Positions 51,001 to 60,675 of a stretch of DNA of 64,000 nucleotides are shown piece after piece; position 1 is the first letter of the stretch; every line of letters starts with the position of its first letter. The stretch is from contig NZ_FCOM02000028.1 of the NCBI RefSeq assembly GCF_001544695.2, forward strand, positions 1 through 64,000, given 5' to 3'. Source of the stretch: Caballeronia arvi. GTDB taxonomy: Bacteria > Pseudomonadota > Gammaproteobacteria > Burkholderiales > Burkholderiaceae. Made by a program: the position numbers and the translations under genes. Below the pieces are notes generated by a model. The model made no database searches and was not told the origin of the DNA. It was given only the letters and a program-made list of their open reading frames with translations.

Positions 51001-54000
51001 CGTACGAGCCGTCCGCGCCGATGCGCAGCGTCCCGTAACGCCCCGCGATGCTCGTTCCGCTCGCGGCGGTCGTGCCCGCCGCGACTGCCGTGAGCGTGCC
51101 GCCCGCCGCTTCGGCACCGCTGCGCGCGCCATCGACATGAAGCTGCGTGTTCGGGTTGTCCGTGTGATCGACATCCGTGTCGATGCCATTGCCGCCCGGC
51201 TGCGTCGGCAGGCCGGAACGGCTCGCCTGCGTGACGACGTTGCCGGTTGCATCGACGGGAATCACGCCGGTGCTCGCCGATCCCGCGCTCGCCGCGCCCG
51301 CGTCGTCGCTCGCGACGGGATTGTCGTTCGCGCCGTGAATCTGGATCCTGAGCTGCGCGAGGTCGGAGAGGCCGCCCGCGTCCGCGAGCGCGTATGTGAA
51401 GGTCTCGACGAGCGGGGCGTCGGCGGGGACGAGCGCCTGCACCTGCGCGTTGTTTTCGTCGATGACATAGCGGTACGAGCCGTCCGCGCCGATGGTCAGC
51501 GTGCCGTATGTGCCCGCGATGCGCGTGCCGCTTGCGCTCGTCGTGCCCGCCGCGACCGTCGCGAGCGGGCCGTTGACCGCGCTTTCCGGCAGATTCGTGA
51601 TGCCGGTGACGCGATGCGTCTCGCCGTTGGCCGTGCTGTCGACGTCGGTGTCGTTGACGAGCACGTTGCCCGTCGCGTTGCTGCCGGGCGTCGCGTTGCG
51701 CACGCCGCCCGCTTCCGTCGCCGAGCCGGTGTCGTCGACGCCGACCGGCGTGTCGTTCGCGCCGTGGATCGTCACGGTGAGGGTCGTGCTCGCGCTCGCA
51801 TTCGCGCTGTCGTCGATCGTGTAGGTGAAGCGCTCGCTCAACGTCTGGCCCGTGAGGCGCAGCGCCTGCACGGCGGCGTTGGCGTTATCGACGACATATT
51901 GATAGCCGCCGTTCGCGCCCACGTTCAACGTGCCGTATAGCCCCGCGATGAAGACGCGCCCCGCGTCCGGCACCGCGAGGCTCGTCCCGCTCTGGTTGCT
52001 GACCTGCACGACGCGCAGCGCGTCGCCGTTGGTCGCGATGTCCACATCGCTGTCGTTGGCGAGCAGGTTGCCGGTCGGATCGACGCCCGGCTGATCGTTG
52101 GCGTTGCCGCCCGCTTCGGTCGCGCTCGCGGCATCGGGCACGGCGACGGGCGGATCGTTCACCGCGATCACCGTGACGCGCAGCGTGCTGGTGGCGACGC
52201 GCGCATCGCTGGCTTCGCCGGGGATGCCGTCGCCGTCGAAATCGCCGAAGTTGCCGCGATCGTTGGTGGTGAGCGTGAGCGTGTCCGCGCCGTTGAAGTT
52301 CGCGTTGCCGAGATATTGCAGGTTGGCGAGCGCGCTGTTCAAAGCGGTGAGGGTGCCGGTCAGCGTGAGCGTCGCGGTGTGCTCGCCTGTTTCCGTCACG
52401 CCCGCGGGCAGGGCGCTCAGCGACAGCGTGCCGTGCAGCACGTTGAGCGCGACCTGAAGCGTGCCGCTGCCCGCGTCGACGTCGCTCACCGAGATGCCCG
52501 CGAGGCCGAAGGTCGTGTCTTCGAGGCCGATCGGCGCAATGGCCGGCAGCGTGTTCACGGGCGCATCGTTCTGTTCGACGTAACCCGCGTTGGCGCTCGC
52601 CGTGCCGCCATCCGCGAGCGAGATGCCGACGGTGCCGAGCGGCGTGGCTGCGTCGCTGTCGATGCGCACGGCGAGCGCGCCGACCGGCTGCGGATAGCTG
52701 ATCGGGCCCGTGGGCGACACGATCCGGTACACGCCCACCGGCAGCACGCCGAAAGCGTAGTGTCCGGCCGCGTCGGTGGTGGCTGTGTAGGTGAGATTGT
52801 CGGCGGCGGTGGCGAGATCGCCGTCGACGCCCGCCCACGTCAGCGTGACGCTCTGGCCCGCGAGGCCGGGTCCGTCCGGCGTGGCGGACGCCGTCGCCGA
52901 TGCCGTGTCGTCCCACAGCGTCCCGCCGATCACGCCAAGTCCCGCCGCGCTCGTGCGGATGTAGGTGTTCGGGCTTGCGCCCGCGCCGGTGCGCTCGCCT
53001 GCCGCGCTGCCCGCCGCGCCGACGCCCGATCCGCCCCAGTTCGTGAAGCTGTCGGGCAGGCTCGTCCACGTGAGGGTCGCATTGGTCGGCGCGACGGGCG
53101 CGCTGTTCGGCACGTCGGCGGAATAGAACACCTGCACCTGGCTGTTCGCGCCGAGTTCGGCGAAGGTGAGCCGCAGGCCGCCCGCCGTGTTCACGGCGGC
53201 GCCGATGCTCGCGAGCTGGGCCGCCGTGTAGGTCGTGCCGTTGAGCACGAGATGGTCGAACGCATAGCCCGTCGCGCCCGTGAAGCTGTCGGTCAGCACG
53301 ACGTCGTAGGCGGGCGACGTGCCGCTTTGCGTGAAGCGCACGTCGACGTTCGCGGTGCCGCTGCTGCCGCCCACGCCCGGATCGAAGCCGTAGACCTGCT
53401 TCTGCACGCCGGTGAAGGTCGGTTCGACGACATCCTCGCGCACCGTGTCCGCGCTCGACAGCAGGTTCGCGCTGGAGCGATCGACGGCGCTCGTCGTGAG
53501 CGCGACGCCCGCGGCATTGGACGCCTGATTGGCCACGCGCGTATTGAATTCGAGCGAGATGCCTTCGAGGTCGGCATCGTTGTCCGGATTGACGATATTG
53601 CCGAGGCGGAAGGTGATGATCTGATTGCCGTTCGCGTCGGTGGTCACGGCGATGTTCGCGGCATTGAGCACGCCGGTCGGCGCTGCGCCGGAGAGGTCCG
53701 GGGTGATCGGCAGCGCTTCGGTGCTGGTTTCGTTACCGGTCTGGTTGAGTGTGCCGCCGGTGACGAGATTGGCGATATCCGTCTGGATGCCGTTGTTCGA
53801 CAGGAACACGATGCGCGCCGTGCCGTCGTTGATGAATTGCAGGCCGTTTTGCAGCGTGATCTGCAGCGAGTAATCGTTGGTCGCGCCTTCGGCGAGCAGC
53901 GAGACCACGCGGTAACGAATCACTTCGCCGATGGTCACGCTTTCGTCCGCTGCGTCCGTGGGCGAGGGCGCGGGCGTGTCCGTCAGGCCGCCGACGCGCG

Positions 54001-57000
54001 AAATGGTCACCACCTGCGCGACCGGCACGGTCAGCGTGGCGCTCGAGCGGTAGTCGTTGAGCGTGCCGCCGTTGAGGAGACCGTCCGCGCCGGTGCGCTC
54101 GCCGGCCGGATCGGCGGCGCTCGAAGTCGCGCCGTCGAGACTCGTCCACTGCGCTGTCGCCGTGTTGTCGAAGGAGGGCACGCTCGCCGCCGACGCCAGC
54201 ACCGTGCCCGACACGCGGATCGTGATGCTGCCGCCTTTCGCGATATCGACGTTCGCGCCCGCTGCCGTGCGCAACTGTCCGTTCACCAGCTCGAAATCCG
54301 GGCCGCCGTGATTGGTCGCGCCGTTCTGATACGTGACGCCCGCGATCGCGAGGCCGCCGAGCTGCGAAGGCAGCGCATCGAGAAAGCCGATGTCGAAGGC
54401 GTCGAAATCCGTCGCTGCCGTGCCGTTGCCGATCGTGATGTCGTATTCGACGGTGTCGCCCTCGTCGACGCCGAAACGTGGCAGCGCGGGCGTCGTCTGC
54501 GTCACCTGGAGCGTCGGCTCGCGGATCACGACGGTCGGCGACGCGCCGCTCTGCGCGACCGTGCGATCGAGCGCCGCCGCGCCGTTGGGCGTGTCGCCGT
54601 CCGGATCGCTGTAGACGAGCCGGCCCGGATTCGCGAGCGTCACGCCCGCCTGATTGCTTTGCGTATTGCTCGCGACCAGATGCACGCGGATCACGAACGA
54701 ATCGTTGGCGGCATTGTTGTCGGCGGCCGCGCTCGAGGTCGTGAAGGTCCAGCGCGCGCCTGCGCCGTCGCCGCCGAGCTGGCCGTTGAGCGCCGCGAGG
54801 CTCGCCACGCTCACCGCACCGTTGAAGTCCGCGCCGAGCGCGGCGCTGCCCGCCGCCGTCGTGATGATCTGATAGCCCAGGCCGCCGTTGAAACTCGTGT
54901 CGAGGCGCAGGCCTGCCGGAATCAGATCGTCGATGCGCAGATTGCGCGTGCTGCCTTCGGGCAGGGTCACGACGATGTCGTAAGTCATCGATTCGCCGAT
55001 CACGACATCGCTGCCCGCCGTGTGGCTCGCGCTCGAATCGGCGTCGCTGAGTGCGCCGCCGCCGTACTGCACGCTGACCGCTGGCGCGCGGATCTGCTCG
55101 TTTGCGGTGTCGGTGAGATCGGTCGGCGTGAAGTCCGTGCCGCCCTCGACGCTCGCGTAATGCGTGATCGCGGCGCTCGTTTGCAGTGTGCTGCCCGCCG
55201 CGATGTTGCCGACGACCGTTGCATCGTAGGTGATGACGACGACGTTCGAGCCCGCCTGATCCGCCGCCGTGCCCGCGCGTCCGGCGAGGAGCGTGGCGAC
55301 GTTGCCCGCGTCGAGGAAGGTGATCGTGTTGCCGGCGACGCTGTAGTCCACGCCCGCGACGAGCTGCGTGCCGTCGCCGCGATAGATCGCGAGATTGGCC
55401 GCCGCGAGACTGCCGCCTGCGAACTGGAGTCCCGGCGGCAGCGTCACGCTGGTCGCGGCATCGAATGCGCCGCCGCCGCCCGAGTTTTCGATCGCGGTGG
55501 CGAGGCGCAGCGTATCGCCCGCATCGATGCCGCTCACGCTGCCATCGACCGCGGCGATATCCGTCACCGATCCGGCGAAGGGCACGCCCGTGGTGCCGGG
55601 CGCGCTCCATGTGCCGGTCGTGCCGGTGACCGTGCCCGCGCTGCCGGAGACGACGCCTTGCCGGATCGCGAGCACCGGCTCGGCGACGGAAGCGACCACG
55701 GCTGCGTCGGACGACACGAGCGGCGTATGTGCGATCGTCGTGACCTGGCTCGACTGCGCGAGCACGTCGAACGGGCGTTGATCGGCATAAGGCTGATCGC
55801 CGACACGCATCGTGAAAAGCACCTGAATGGTGCTGCCACCAATGGTGTTCGTCGCGAAGCCGCCGAAATTGAAGACGACCGAATTGCCGCTGCCTTCGCC
55901 GATGCTCACGAGCCCGCCGGGATTCGTGTTGGCCGCGCCGAACGACCACTGGCCGACGCCGCTTCCCTGCGTCCAGTTGATGCCCGACGCGCTCAGGAGC
56001 GGCAGCGGCAGATAAGCCGCGATCGAGAACTGCTCATAGTCGCCGGTCACGAGGTCATAGCGCAGGCTGAAGGTGACCACGTCGCCGGGATTGAGCTCGC
56101 CGCTCGCGGGCGGCGCGGCGCCGTTGACCGAGGTGAGTTCGATATCGACCTGATGCGTCGGCACCGTGCTCGTCGTCGACGAATCGTCGCTCACGGAACC
56201 GCCCGTCAGGTTGAGCCGGTCCAGCAGCAGCGTCGCGGCGAACGTCGCGTGATTGCCGAAGGTGTCGCCCTCGTTGATGTCGCTCTGCGCGTAGCTCGTC
56301 GCATAGCGCTGGCCGACGACCGCGCTGTAGCCGATGCGCGCCGTGGTCGCGCCCTGCCGGACGCCGTCGGAGACGATGTCGCCCGCGAGCGCGCCGGGCT
56401 GCAGTGCGCCCGCGGCGGCAAGCGACGCGCCGATGTCGAAGGTGAGCGTCGTCACGCCGTTCGCGCTGACCGTGCTCGACGAGACGAGCGCGATCGTGTG
56501 CGCGACGCCGTCCTGGTTGTAGGTGAGCGTCGGCGTGCCGGTGAGCGTCTGGCCGTCGCCGAGCTGGTCGGTGACGACGAACTGGCCCGCGCCGAGCTGC
56601 GTCTTGCCGAGCGCGAAGTAATCCGACAGATCGATGTCGAGCGCATAGCCGAGCGTGTCGCCGGGCGTGACGCCCCCCGTGCCGGTGTCGTTCTGCTCGC
56701 TCACCTGCTTTTCGAGCGTCGCGGCCTTCGCGACGAAGGTCGTGCCGGTGCCGTCCGCCGCGCCGGAGAACGCGACGCTGGTGTTCGGCGGCGTGAGATC
56801 GCGCGGATCGAGCGGCACCCACTGGCCGCTTCCCGACGCCGTGCCGAACGCGATCGTCACCGGCGCGCCCGAAGCCGGATCGATGACGCTGCGGCCCGAG
56901 GCATCGACCTGTGGCACGTGGAAGCTCACGACCGTATCGGCCGAACCCGTGATGCTCGCGTACGACACCGAGTACGAGCGGATGAACACGCTGTCGCTAT

Positions 57001-58534
57001 TGATGGCGGCGCTGATGAGCGCCGCGTTCGTCAGGACGCTGCCGTCCTGCAGGGTCAGCGACGTGATCGTGCCGCCCGCGCCCGGCGTGATCGCCGTGAC
57101 TTGAACGTTTGCGGGGATGTCCTGATTGATGATCACGTCGGTGAGCGTCTGGCCCGGCGCGGCGCTCGCCGTCACGGTTTCCGTGCGCACGAAGTTCGGG
57201 CCGGTGGCCGTTTCGCCTTCGGGCGTATTGACGGTCTGCGTGAGCGAAACGACCGTCGGATGCACGGTGAAATCCTGCAGCGCCGCTTCGACGATCGCCG
57301 GATCGGTCGTGGGATTGTCGAGCGAGTCGTTGCCGAACTGGAATCCGCCGCGCGCGCCGATCGTCAGATCGGGGCTGCCGTTGGAGAAGGCCGTGTCGGC
57401 GAGATTGCTCAGTTGCGCGTTGACCTGCACGCTGACCGCAGGCTGTCCCTGCGCGACGCTCGCATAGGGCAGTTGCAGGACGACCAGCGCGTCGCCGGCG
57501 CGCAAGCCGTAGTCGGCCGCATGGATCACGAGCGCGTTGCCGCTCGCGTCCTTCGCGAGTGGATGCACCGCGTTGCCGTTCGCATCGAAGGTGACGTTGA
57601 AGGCGGTGACCGCCTGACCGAGATAGGTCGCCGAGACGAAGCTCACGCCGTCGTTGCCGTCGCGGCCGGTAGCGGGCATCAGCAGATCGACGTACGGCCC
57701 GTAACCCACCTGGCTCGATGTGTTCGTGAACGAGACATTGAAGGTGAACTGATCGCCGAGCAGGACGTCCTGACGCGCGGTCGATAGCGTGACCGTCGGG
57801 CTGGCGTCGGCGAGCAGATGATCGTAGTGCGCGAGAGCGTAGCCGGAGAGCGCGATCGCATGGTCGAGCGTGCCGCTCGTCACTTCGAGCGTCCAGTCGC
57901 CGCCGAGCGCCGCGCTGCCCGTTGCGTCGTCCGATGCGCCGACGGCCGCGCCCGTCGCGCTCGCGAGCGTCTGCACGAGCGCCTTGCCCGACGCGCCCGC
58001 GCCGATGTCGCAGCCATACAGTTCAATATCGGCATCCGGCTTCAGATGGTCGCGCCACGCGCGCAGGGCGTCCGACATCTGGGACAGCGTCGTGCTCGTG
58101 AACACCTTGTCGCCGAGCGTGAATTGCCCCGCCGCGCCGTGCGAGAAGATCTGCACCGAATCCGCGCGGCCCATGTTGGCGAGCGCGACGTTGATGGCCG
58201 CGATCGCGTCCTGGCCCGGCTGGACGATCAGCACTTTGGTGCCGGCGGGCGCCTGCGCGAGCAGTTCGCCGCCGTTTTCGACGCGGGCATCGACCACGAC
58301 AAGATTACGCGGCGTGACGGGCGCTGCGCTCGTGTGCTGCGCCGCGCTGCGCGTGTCGGATGCTTTGACGGCTTCGGATGTGTCGGCGGCGTGCGCGGGA
58401 TCGGTGTGATGCTGCTGATGATCCGCTGCGACGGCGGCCGCGCCATCGAACAGAATCCGTTGCTCGAGCGCGAGCGCATGGCTTCGCGGGCGCAGGTGTT
58501 GACCGGAATGCGACGAATGCAAGAGATCGTTCAT
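48005..58534 (-). CDS. giant repetitive surface protein (DUF4347, DUF11-like, SdrD-B-like and VCBS domains), 3509 residues
   Basis: The N-terminus has no Sec signal but carries ALEQRILFDGAAA (residues 22-34), the LEPR-like mark of very large exported proteins. A DUF4347 domain follows (about 75-235, with QIFSHGAAG and 'IELYGCDIGAG'). Then come many DUF11/isopeptide-like beta domains (about 245-1860), an SdrD-B-like domain starting at about 1869 (GGTLWDDTASATA), a cadherin-like unit at about 1990, and nine VCBS repeats (about 2124-3338) with 'GNVLANDTDVD' hallmarks. The last 170 residues are not repetitive. I see no glycine-rich RTX nonapeptides and no LPXTG. It probably acts as an adhesin or biofilm matrix protein exported by the downstream genes. 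The long plus-strand frames opposite it are composition artefacts. Confidence 0.92.
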   Translation of the reverse strand: MNDLLHSSHSGQHLRPRSHALALEQRILFDGAAAVAADHQQHHTDPAHAADTSEAVKASDTRSAAQHTSAAPVTPRNLVVVDARVENGGELLAQAPAGTKVLIVQPGQDAIAAINVALANMGRADSVQIFSHGAAGQFTLGDKVFTSTTLSQMSDALRAWRDHLKPDADIELYGCDIGAGASGKALVQTLASATGAAVGASDDATGSAALGGDWTLEVTSGTLDHAIALSGYALAHYDHLLADASPTVTLSTARQDVLLGDQFTFNVSFTNTSSQVGYGPYVDLLMPATGRDGNDGVSFVSATYLGQAVTAFNVTFDANGNAVHPLAKDASGNALVIHAADYGLRAGDALVVLQLPYASVAQGQPAVSVQVNAQLSNLADTAFSNGSPDLTIGARGGFQFGNDSLDNPTTDPAIVEAALQDFTVHPTVVSLTQTVNTPEGETATGPNFVRTETVTASAAPGQTLTDVIINQDIPANVQVTAITPGAGGTITSLTLQDGSVLTNAALISAAINSDSVFIRSYSVSYASITGSADTVVSFHVPQVDASGRSVIDPASGAPVTIAFGTASGSGQWVPLDPRDLTPPNTSVAFSGAADGTGTTFVAKAATLEKQVSEQNDTGTGGVTPGDTLGYALDIDLSDYFALGKTQLGAGQFVVTDQLGDGQTLTGTPTLTYNQDGVAHTIALVSSSTVSANGVTTLTFDIGASLAAAGALQPGALAGDIVSDGVRQGATTARIGYSAVVGQRYATSYAQSDINEGDTFGNHATFAATLLLDRLNLTGGSVSDDSSTTSTVPTHQVDIELTSVNGAAPPASGELNPGDVVTFSLRYDLVTGDYEQFSIAAYLPLPLLSASGINWTQGSGVGQWSFGAANTNPGGLVSIGEGSGNSVVFNFGGFATNTIGGSTIQVLFTMRVGDQPYADQRPFDVLAQSSQVTTIAHTPLVSSDAAVVASVAEPVLAIRQGVVSGSAGTVTGTTGTWSAPGTTGVPFAGSVTDIAAVDGSVSGIDAGDTLRLATAIENSGGGGAFDAATSVTLPPGLQFAGGSLAAANLAIYRGDGTQLVAGVDYSVAGNTITFLDAGNVATLLAGRAGTAADQAGSNVVVITYDATVVGNIAAGSTLQTSAAITHYASVEGGTDFTPTDLTDTANEQIRAPAVSVQYGGGALSDADSSASHTAGSDVVIGESMTYDIVVTLPEGSTRNLRIDDLIPAGLRLDTSFNGGLGYQIITTAAGSAALGADFNGAVSVASLAALNGQLGGDGAGARWTFTTSSAAADNNAANDSFVIRVHLVASNTQSNQAGVTLANPGRLVYSDPDGDTPNGAAALDRTVAQSGASPTVVIREPTLQVTQTTPALPRFGVDEGDTVEYDITIGNGTAATDFDAFDIGFLDALPSQLGGLAIAGVTYQNGATNHGGPDFELVNGQLRTAAGANVDIAKGGSITIRVSGTVLASAASVPSFDNTATAQWTSLDGATSSAADPAGERTGADGLLNGGTLNDYRSSATLTVPVAQVVTISRVGGLTDTPAPSPTDAADESVTIGEVIRYRVVSLLAEGATNDYSLQITLQNGLQFINDGTARIVFLSNNGIQTDIANLVTGGTLNQTGNETSTEALPITPDLSGAAPTGVLNAANIAVTTDANGNQIITFRLGNIVNPDNDADLEGISLEFNTRVANQASNAAGVALTTSAVDRSSANLLSSADTVREDVVEPTFTGVQKQVYGFDPGVGGSSGTANVDVRFTQSGTSPAYDVVLTDSFTGATGYAFDHLVLNGTTYTAAQLASIGAAVNTAGGLRLTFAELGANSQVQVFYSADVPNSAPVAPTNATLTWTSLPDSFTNWGGSGVGAAGSAAGERTGAGASPNTYIRTSAAGLGVIGGTLWDDTASATASATPDGPGLAGQSVTLTWAGVDGDLATAADNLTYTATTDAAGHYAFGVLPVGVYRIVSPTGPISYPQPVGALAVRIDSDAATPLGTVGISLADGGTASANAGYVEQNDAPVNTLPAIAPIGLEDTTFGLAGISVSDVDAGSGTLQVALNVLHGTLSLSALPAGVTETGEHTATLTLTGTLTALNSALANLQYLGNANFNGADTLTLTTNDRGNFGDFDGDGIPGEASDARVATSTLRVTVIAVNDPPVAVPDAASATEAGGNANDQPGVDPTGNLLANDSDVDIATNGDALRVVQVSNQSGTSLAVPDAGRVFIAGLYGTLNVGANGGYQYVVDNANAAVQALRLTGQTLSERFTYTIDDSANASASTTLTVTIHGANDTPVGVDDTGSATEAGGVRNATPGSNATGNVLVNDTDVDSTANGETHRVTGITNLPESAVNGPLATVAAGTTSASGTRIAGTYGTLTIGADGSYRYVIDENNAQVQALVPADAPLVETFTYALADAGGLSDLAQLRIQIHGANDNPVASDDAGAASAGSASTGVIPVDATGNVVTQASRSGLPTQPGGNGIDTDVDHTDNPNTQLHVDGARSGAEAAGGTLTAVAAGTTAASGTSIAGRYGTLRIGADGSYDYAVDSNNAAVRALAAGATLTETFTYRIADTSGLTDQAQLVITVTGANDAPTPQTDIGRAVEAGGVSNGTPGVDPSGNVLTNDSDPDSDPDRDALAVTAIRTGAAAGTGTAGTPGQALQGAYGSLTLGADGAWHYTVDNANAQVQALRRTIDTLTERFTYTVTDTHGATAQAELDIVITGQNDAPVAQNDLAGAREAGGTLNQTPGIDPAGNVLLNDTDVDAGDTKTVDGVRAGAEATPGSFIAVAGATSVTGVYGTFTINPDGTYSYAVDNSLPAVQRLILGQSVQETFTYRMHDAASASDTAQITVQIAGAFDAPVAHDDFAIAAANNGNGRPFDATGNVLANDTDVDQTDTLTGDAVHVGPNGPGGPGGPLTTLLPGSSSTVDATVLQGQYGTLFIGANGTYVYRVDTTNPVVIALGPLQTVNDVFTYQVRDRNDLTDQGQLTIVVRGRNDAPVPRDDTATAVEAGGLNNATPGVDPTGNVLANDTDADGDAMHVSTVQSGDGAPVTAGAPLRGLYGVLTMNADGAWHYTVDNASAEVQALRASGQTLQDVFTYAVEDFLGAQGTAQLRVTIDGRNDTPVAHDDAADGLEAGGVANGTPGRDANGNVLANDTDIDSAANGETKQVVGIASETGASASAATALAGRYGTLVVNADGSYRYVVDNDNAAVQALRTNGETLAETFTYRMRDTAGAASQASLRITIHGADDAPVAHDDNAVASDQTPAPQTSGNVLPNDGDVDANDRLSVTGVAAQGGAATTPGQALAGRYGTLDLNADGSYRYSIDLTNPQVLAAAGLGQVLQDVFTYTVRDTAGATAQANLNVRLDISSPYIPPSGEGPHWGEALAWTTAPQPAQRFVPVVFVTPVVEADALRATQLSREADGSQVDWPLERSGAAFVSSTPPTLVPGQFVGRAVRDSQIASTFDHAWIFGRHGRVSLDADGLLADPSVFAALPRHLTEGMHPPVEKEASKTAEGFTSQLHKAARKLPAMRGDPAGR
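48520..52160 (-). repeat. nine tandem VCBS-type repeats inside the giant gene
   Basis: Nine units of about 110-150 codons follow each other. Most open with A-x-E-A-G-G then G-N-V-L-x-N-D-T-D-V-D, contain Y-G-T-L-x-I-G-A-D-G-S-Y-x-Y, and end with FTY plus a strand before the next 'GxNDxPV'. Units 3, 6 and 9 lack the EAGG start, giving a period of three. Confidence 0.85.
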
Positions 58535-58971
58535 TTTCGTTCGCTCCGCAGAGCTTGACGAGTTCGAACCAGCACCCCGGATTTGATTGTTTTTTTGAAG
58601 CGGCGACCATTTCGATACGTTGAACGAAGCGGGTGCGCGTTTCGCTGTGGTGTTTTACTGATCGAATGCCTTTCGTAGAATCTACATACAAAATATATTA
58701 CGATCGCCTGATCATGCAATCAGTTACGCTAATTATTCTTATTTCGGCCCCGTTTTACGATTAACGCGGCGGCATAGGACTGAAGAATATTGCTTCGAGC
58801 CTCTTCAGCCTCGGGAAAGCGTGCCAACGCGCGTCACTTTGCGCATTAATAACGCGAACCCTTAAAAAACACTTGCCACGCGGCGGCAGAACCTATATCG
58901 ATTCGTATTTACGAATGCGGTGGGCTCTCGCGCGTCTGCGCGCGTGTCGGTTGATCTCTAGGGGAACGGGC
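58535..58971. other. AT-rich divergent intergenic region
   Basis: These 437 bp separate the starts of the giant-protein operon (minus) and the sulfatase gene (plus). The part 58615-58760 is distinctly AT-rich against the window average and contains TATATT-like boxes and small dyads (GATCGCCTGATC, TGATCATGCA). It should hold both promoters and possibly binding sites for a global silencer or activator. No RNA gene or coding sequence was recognised. Confidence 0.5.
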
Positions 58972-60657
58972 ATGAACCTCGGAACTTTCTTCACGACATT
59001 GGCGAGGCCCGTTGCACGGGCGCCATTCGCGCTGGTGGCCGCCGGCTTGCTGAGCGTGGCGATCAGCGGGCACGCGCAAGACAGTGCTCAACAGTCGACC
59101 AAGCCCAATATCGTATTGATCGTTGGAGATGACGTCGGCTGGGGCGATCTGGGCGTCTATGGCGGTGGCGAAGGCCGTGGAATTCCTACGCCGAATCTCG
59201 ACCGAATGGCTGACGAAGGCATGACCTTCTTCGATTTCTATGGTCAGCCTAGCTGTACGCCGGGGCGAGCCGCACTCCAGACGGGCCGCAATCCGAATCG
59301 AAGCGGCATGACGACGGTTGCCTTTCAGGGTCAGGGCGGCGGGCTGCCACACGCCGAGTGGACGTTGGCGTCGGTCTTGAAACTCGCCAACTACAAGACC
59401 TATTTCACGGGCAAATGGCATCTCGGCGAGGCGGACTACGCTTTGCCAAACGCACAAGGCTATGACGACATGAAGTACGTCGGCCTGTACCACCTGAACG
59501 CTTATACCTACGCGGATCCAAAATGGTTTCCAGAAATGGATCAGCAGACACGGGACATGTTCACGAAGGTAACGACAGGCATGCTCTCAGGCAAGGCAGG
59601 CGAAAAGGCGCATGAACATTTCAAAATAAACGGGCAGTACCAGAATGAACCGGATAAGCGGATTGTTGGCATCCCGTTTGTCGATCGCTATATAGAAAAG
59701 GCTGCACTCGACGACATCGACGAGGCCGCACAAAGCGGCCAGCCGTTTTTTATCAACGTGAACTTCATGAAAGTTCACCAGCCGAATTTGCCCGATCCCG
59801 ACTACATCGGAAAATCGCTGGCGAAATCCAAGTATGCGGACTCGCTCGTCGAACTCGACGCACGAGTCGGCCGCATACTCGACAAGCTGCGGGAGAAAGG
59901 ACTCGACAAGAACACACTGGTACTCTTCACGACCGACAACGGCGCCTGGCAAGACGTCTATCCCGACGCTGGTTATACGCCATTTCGAGGTACGAAGGGT
60001 ACGGACCGCGAAGGGGGCACGCGTGTGCCGGCGATCGCCTGGTGGCCGGGCAAAATCAAGCCTCATTCGCGAAACTATGACATTGTCGGCGGCCTCGACT
60101 GCATGGCGACATTCGCCGCAGTGGCAGGGATCAGCCTGCCAAAAAATGATCGCGAGGGTAAGCCTATTATCTTCGATAGCTATGACATGTCGCCCGTCCT
60201 GTTCGGAACAGGCAAGAGCAAACGGACTGCATGGTTCTACTTTACCGAGAACGAACTGACTCCGGGTGCGGTACGTGTCGGCCAGTTCAAAGCTGTATTC
60301 AACTTGCGTGGCGACGCTGGTGTGAAGACGGGTGGCCTCGCAGTAGATTCCAATCTGGGCTGGAAGGGGCCGGAGAGCTATGTCGCGACGGTACCCCAGG
60401 TATTCGATCTCTATCAGGATCCGCAGGAGCGCTACGACATCTTCATGAACAACTATACGGAGCATACCTGGACGCTCCCGACCTTGAGCGGCGCGGTAAA
60501 AGAAGAGATGCAGACGTACGTGAAATACCCGCCTCGTAAAGTTCAGAGCGAGTCGTACTCGGGCCTGATTACCCTCAGCCAATACGAGCGATTGAAGTAC
60601 GTTCGCGACAATCTGGAGAAGAACGGCTTCAATATTCCGCTGCCGACTGGAAACTGA
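58972..60657 (+). CDS. secreted arylsulfatase (type I, Cys-type)
   Basis: From the ATG at 58972 the protein has 561 residues, with a signal peptide ending near SGHAQ (residue 36). NIVLIVGDDVGWGDLG holds the metal-binding Asp pair. The maturation motif C-T-P-G-R at 95-99 (PSCTPGRAALQTGR) carries the Cys that becomes formylglycine, and TGKWHLG and 'FTTDNGAW' complete the active site. It hydrolyses sulfate esters in the periplasm or outside the cell. The next gene is the maturase that makes formylglycine. The longer upstream frame adds 33 residues without signal character. Confidence 0.93.
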   Translation: MNLGTFFTTLARPVARAPFALVAAGLLSVAISGHAQDSAQQSTKPNIVLIVGDDVGWGDLGVYGGGEGRGIPTPNLDRMADEGMTFFDFYGQPSCTPGRAALQTGRNPNRSGMTTVAFQGQGGGLPHAEWTLASVLKLANYKTYFTGKWHLGEADYALPNAQGYDDMKYVGLYHLNAYTYADPKWFPEMDQQTRDMFTKVTTGMLSGKAGEKAHEHFKINGQYQNEPDKRIVGIPFVDRYIEKAALDDIDEAAQSGQPFFINVNFMKVHQPNLPDPDYIGKSLAKSKYADSLVELDARVGRILDKLREKGLDKNTLVLFTTDNGAWQDVYPDAGYTPFRGTKGTDREGGTRVPAIAWWPGKIKPHSRNYDIVGGLDCMATFAAVAGISLPKNDREGKPIIFDSYDMSPVLFGTGKSKRTAWFYFTENELTPGAVRVGQFKAVFNLRGDAGVKTGGLAVDSNLGWKGPESYVATVPQVFDLYQDPQERYDIFMNNYTEHTWTLPTLSGAVKEEMQTYVKYPPRKVQSESYSGLITLSQYERLKYVRDNLEKNGFNIPLPTGN

Positions 60658-60675
60658 CGCGCCAAAGGAATCGAC

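Noticed and set aside
49511..51940. 809-codon plus-strand frame with repeating 'VGEHVA' phrases
   Set aside because: The repetition mirrors the VCBS repeats on the other strand; it is a shadow of them.
48005..52160. Repeat array considered as a CRISPR or tandem non-coding repeat
   Set aside because: The units are about 330-450 bp and diverged, and they keep one open frame coding VCBS domains.
52316..57787. 1823-codon open frame on the plus strand opposite the giant gene
   Set aside because: It is the antisense of a GC-rich repetitive gene. Its composition (Arg, Ala, Asp and Val runs such as VRIDDIAEAEG) shows no domain, it has no ribosome site, and the minus-strand frame encodes clear VCBS and DUF4347 domains.
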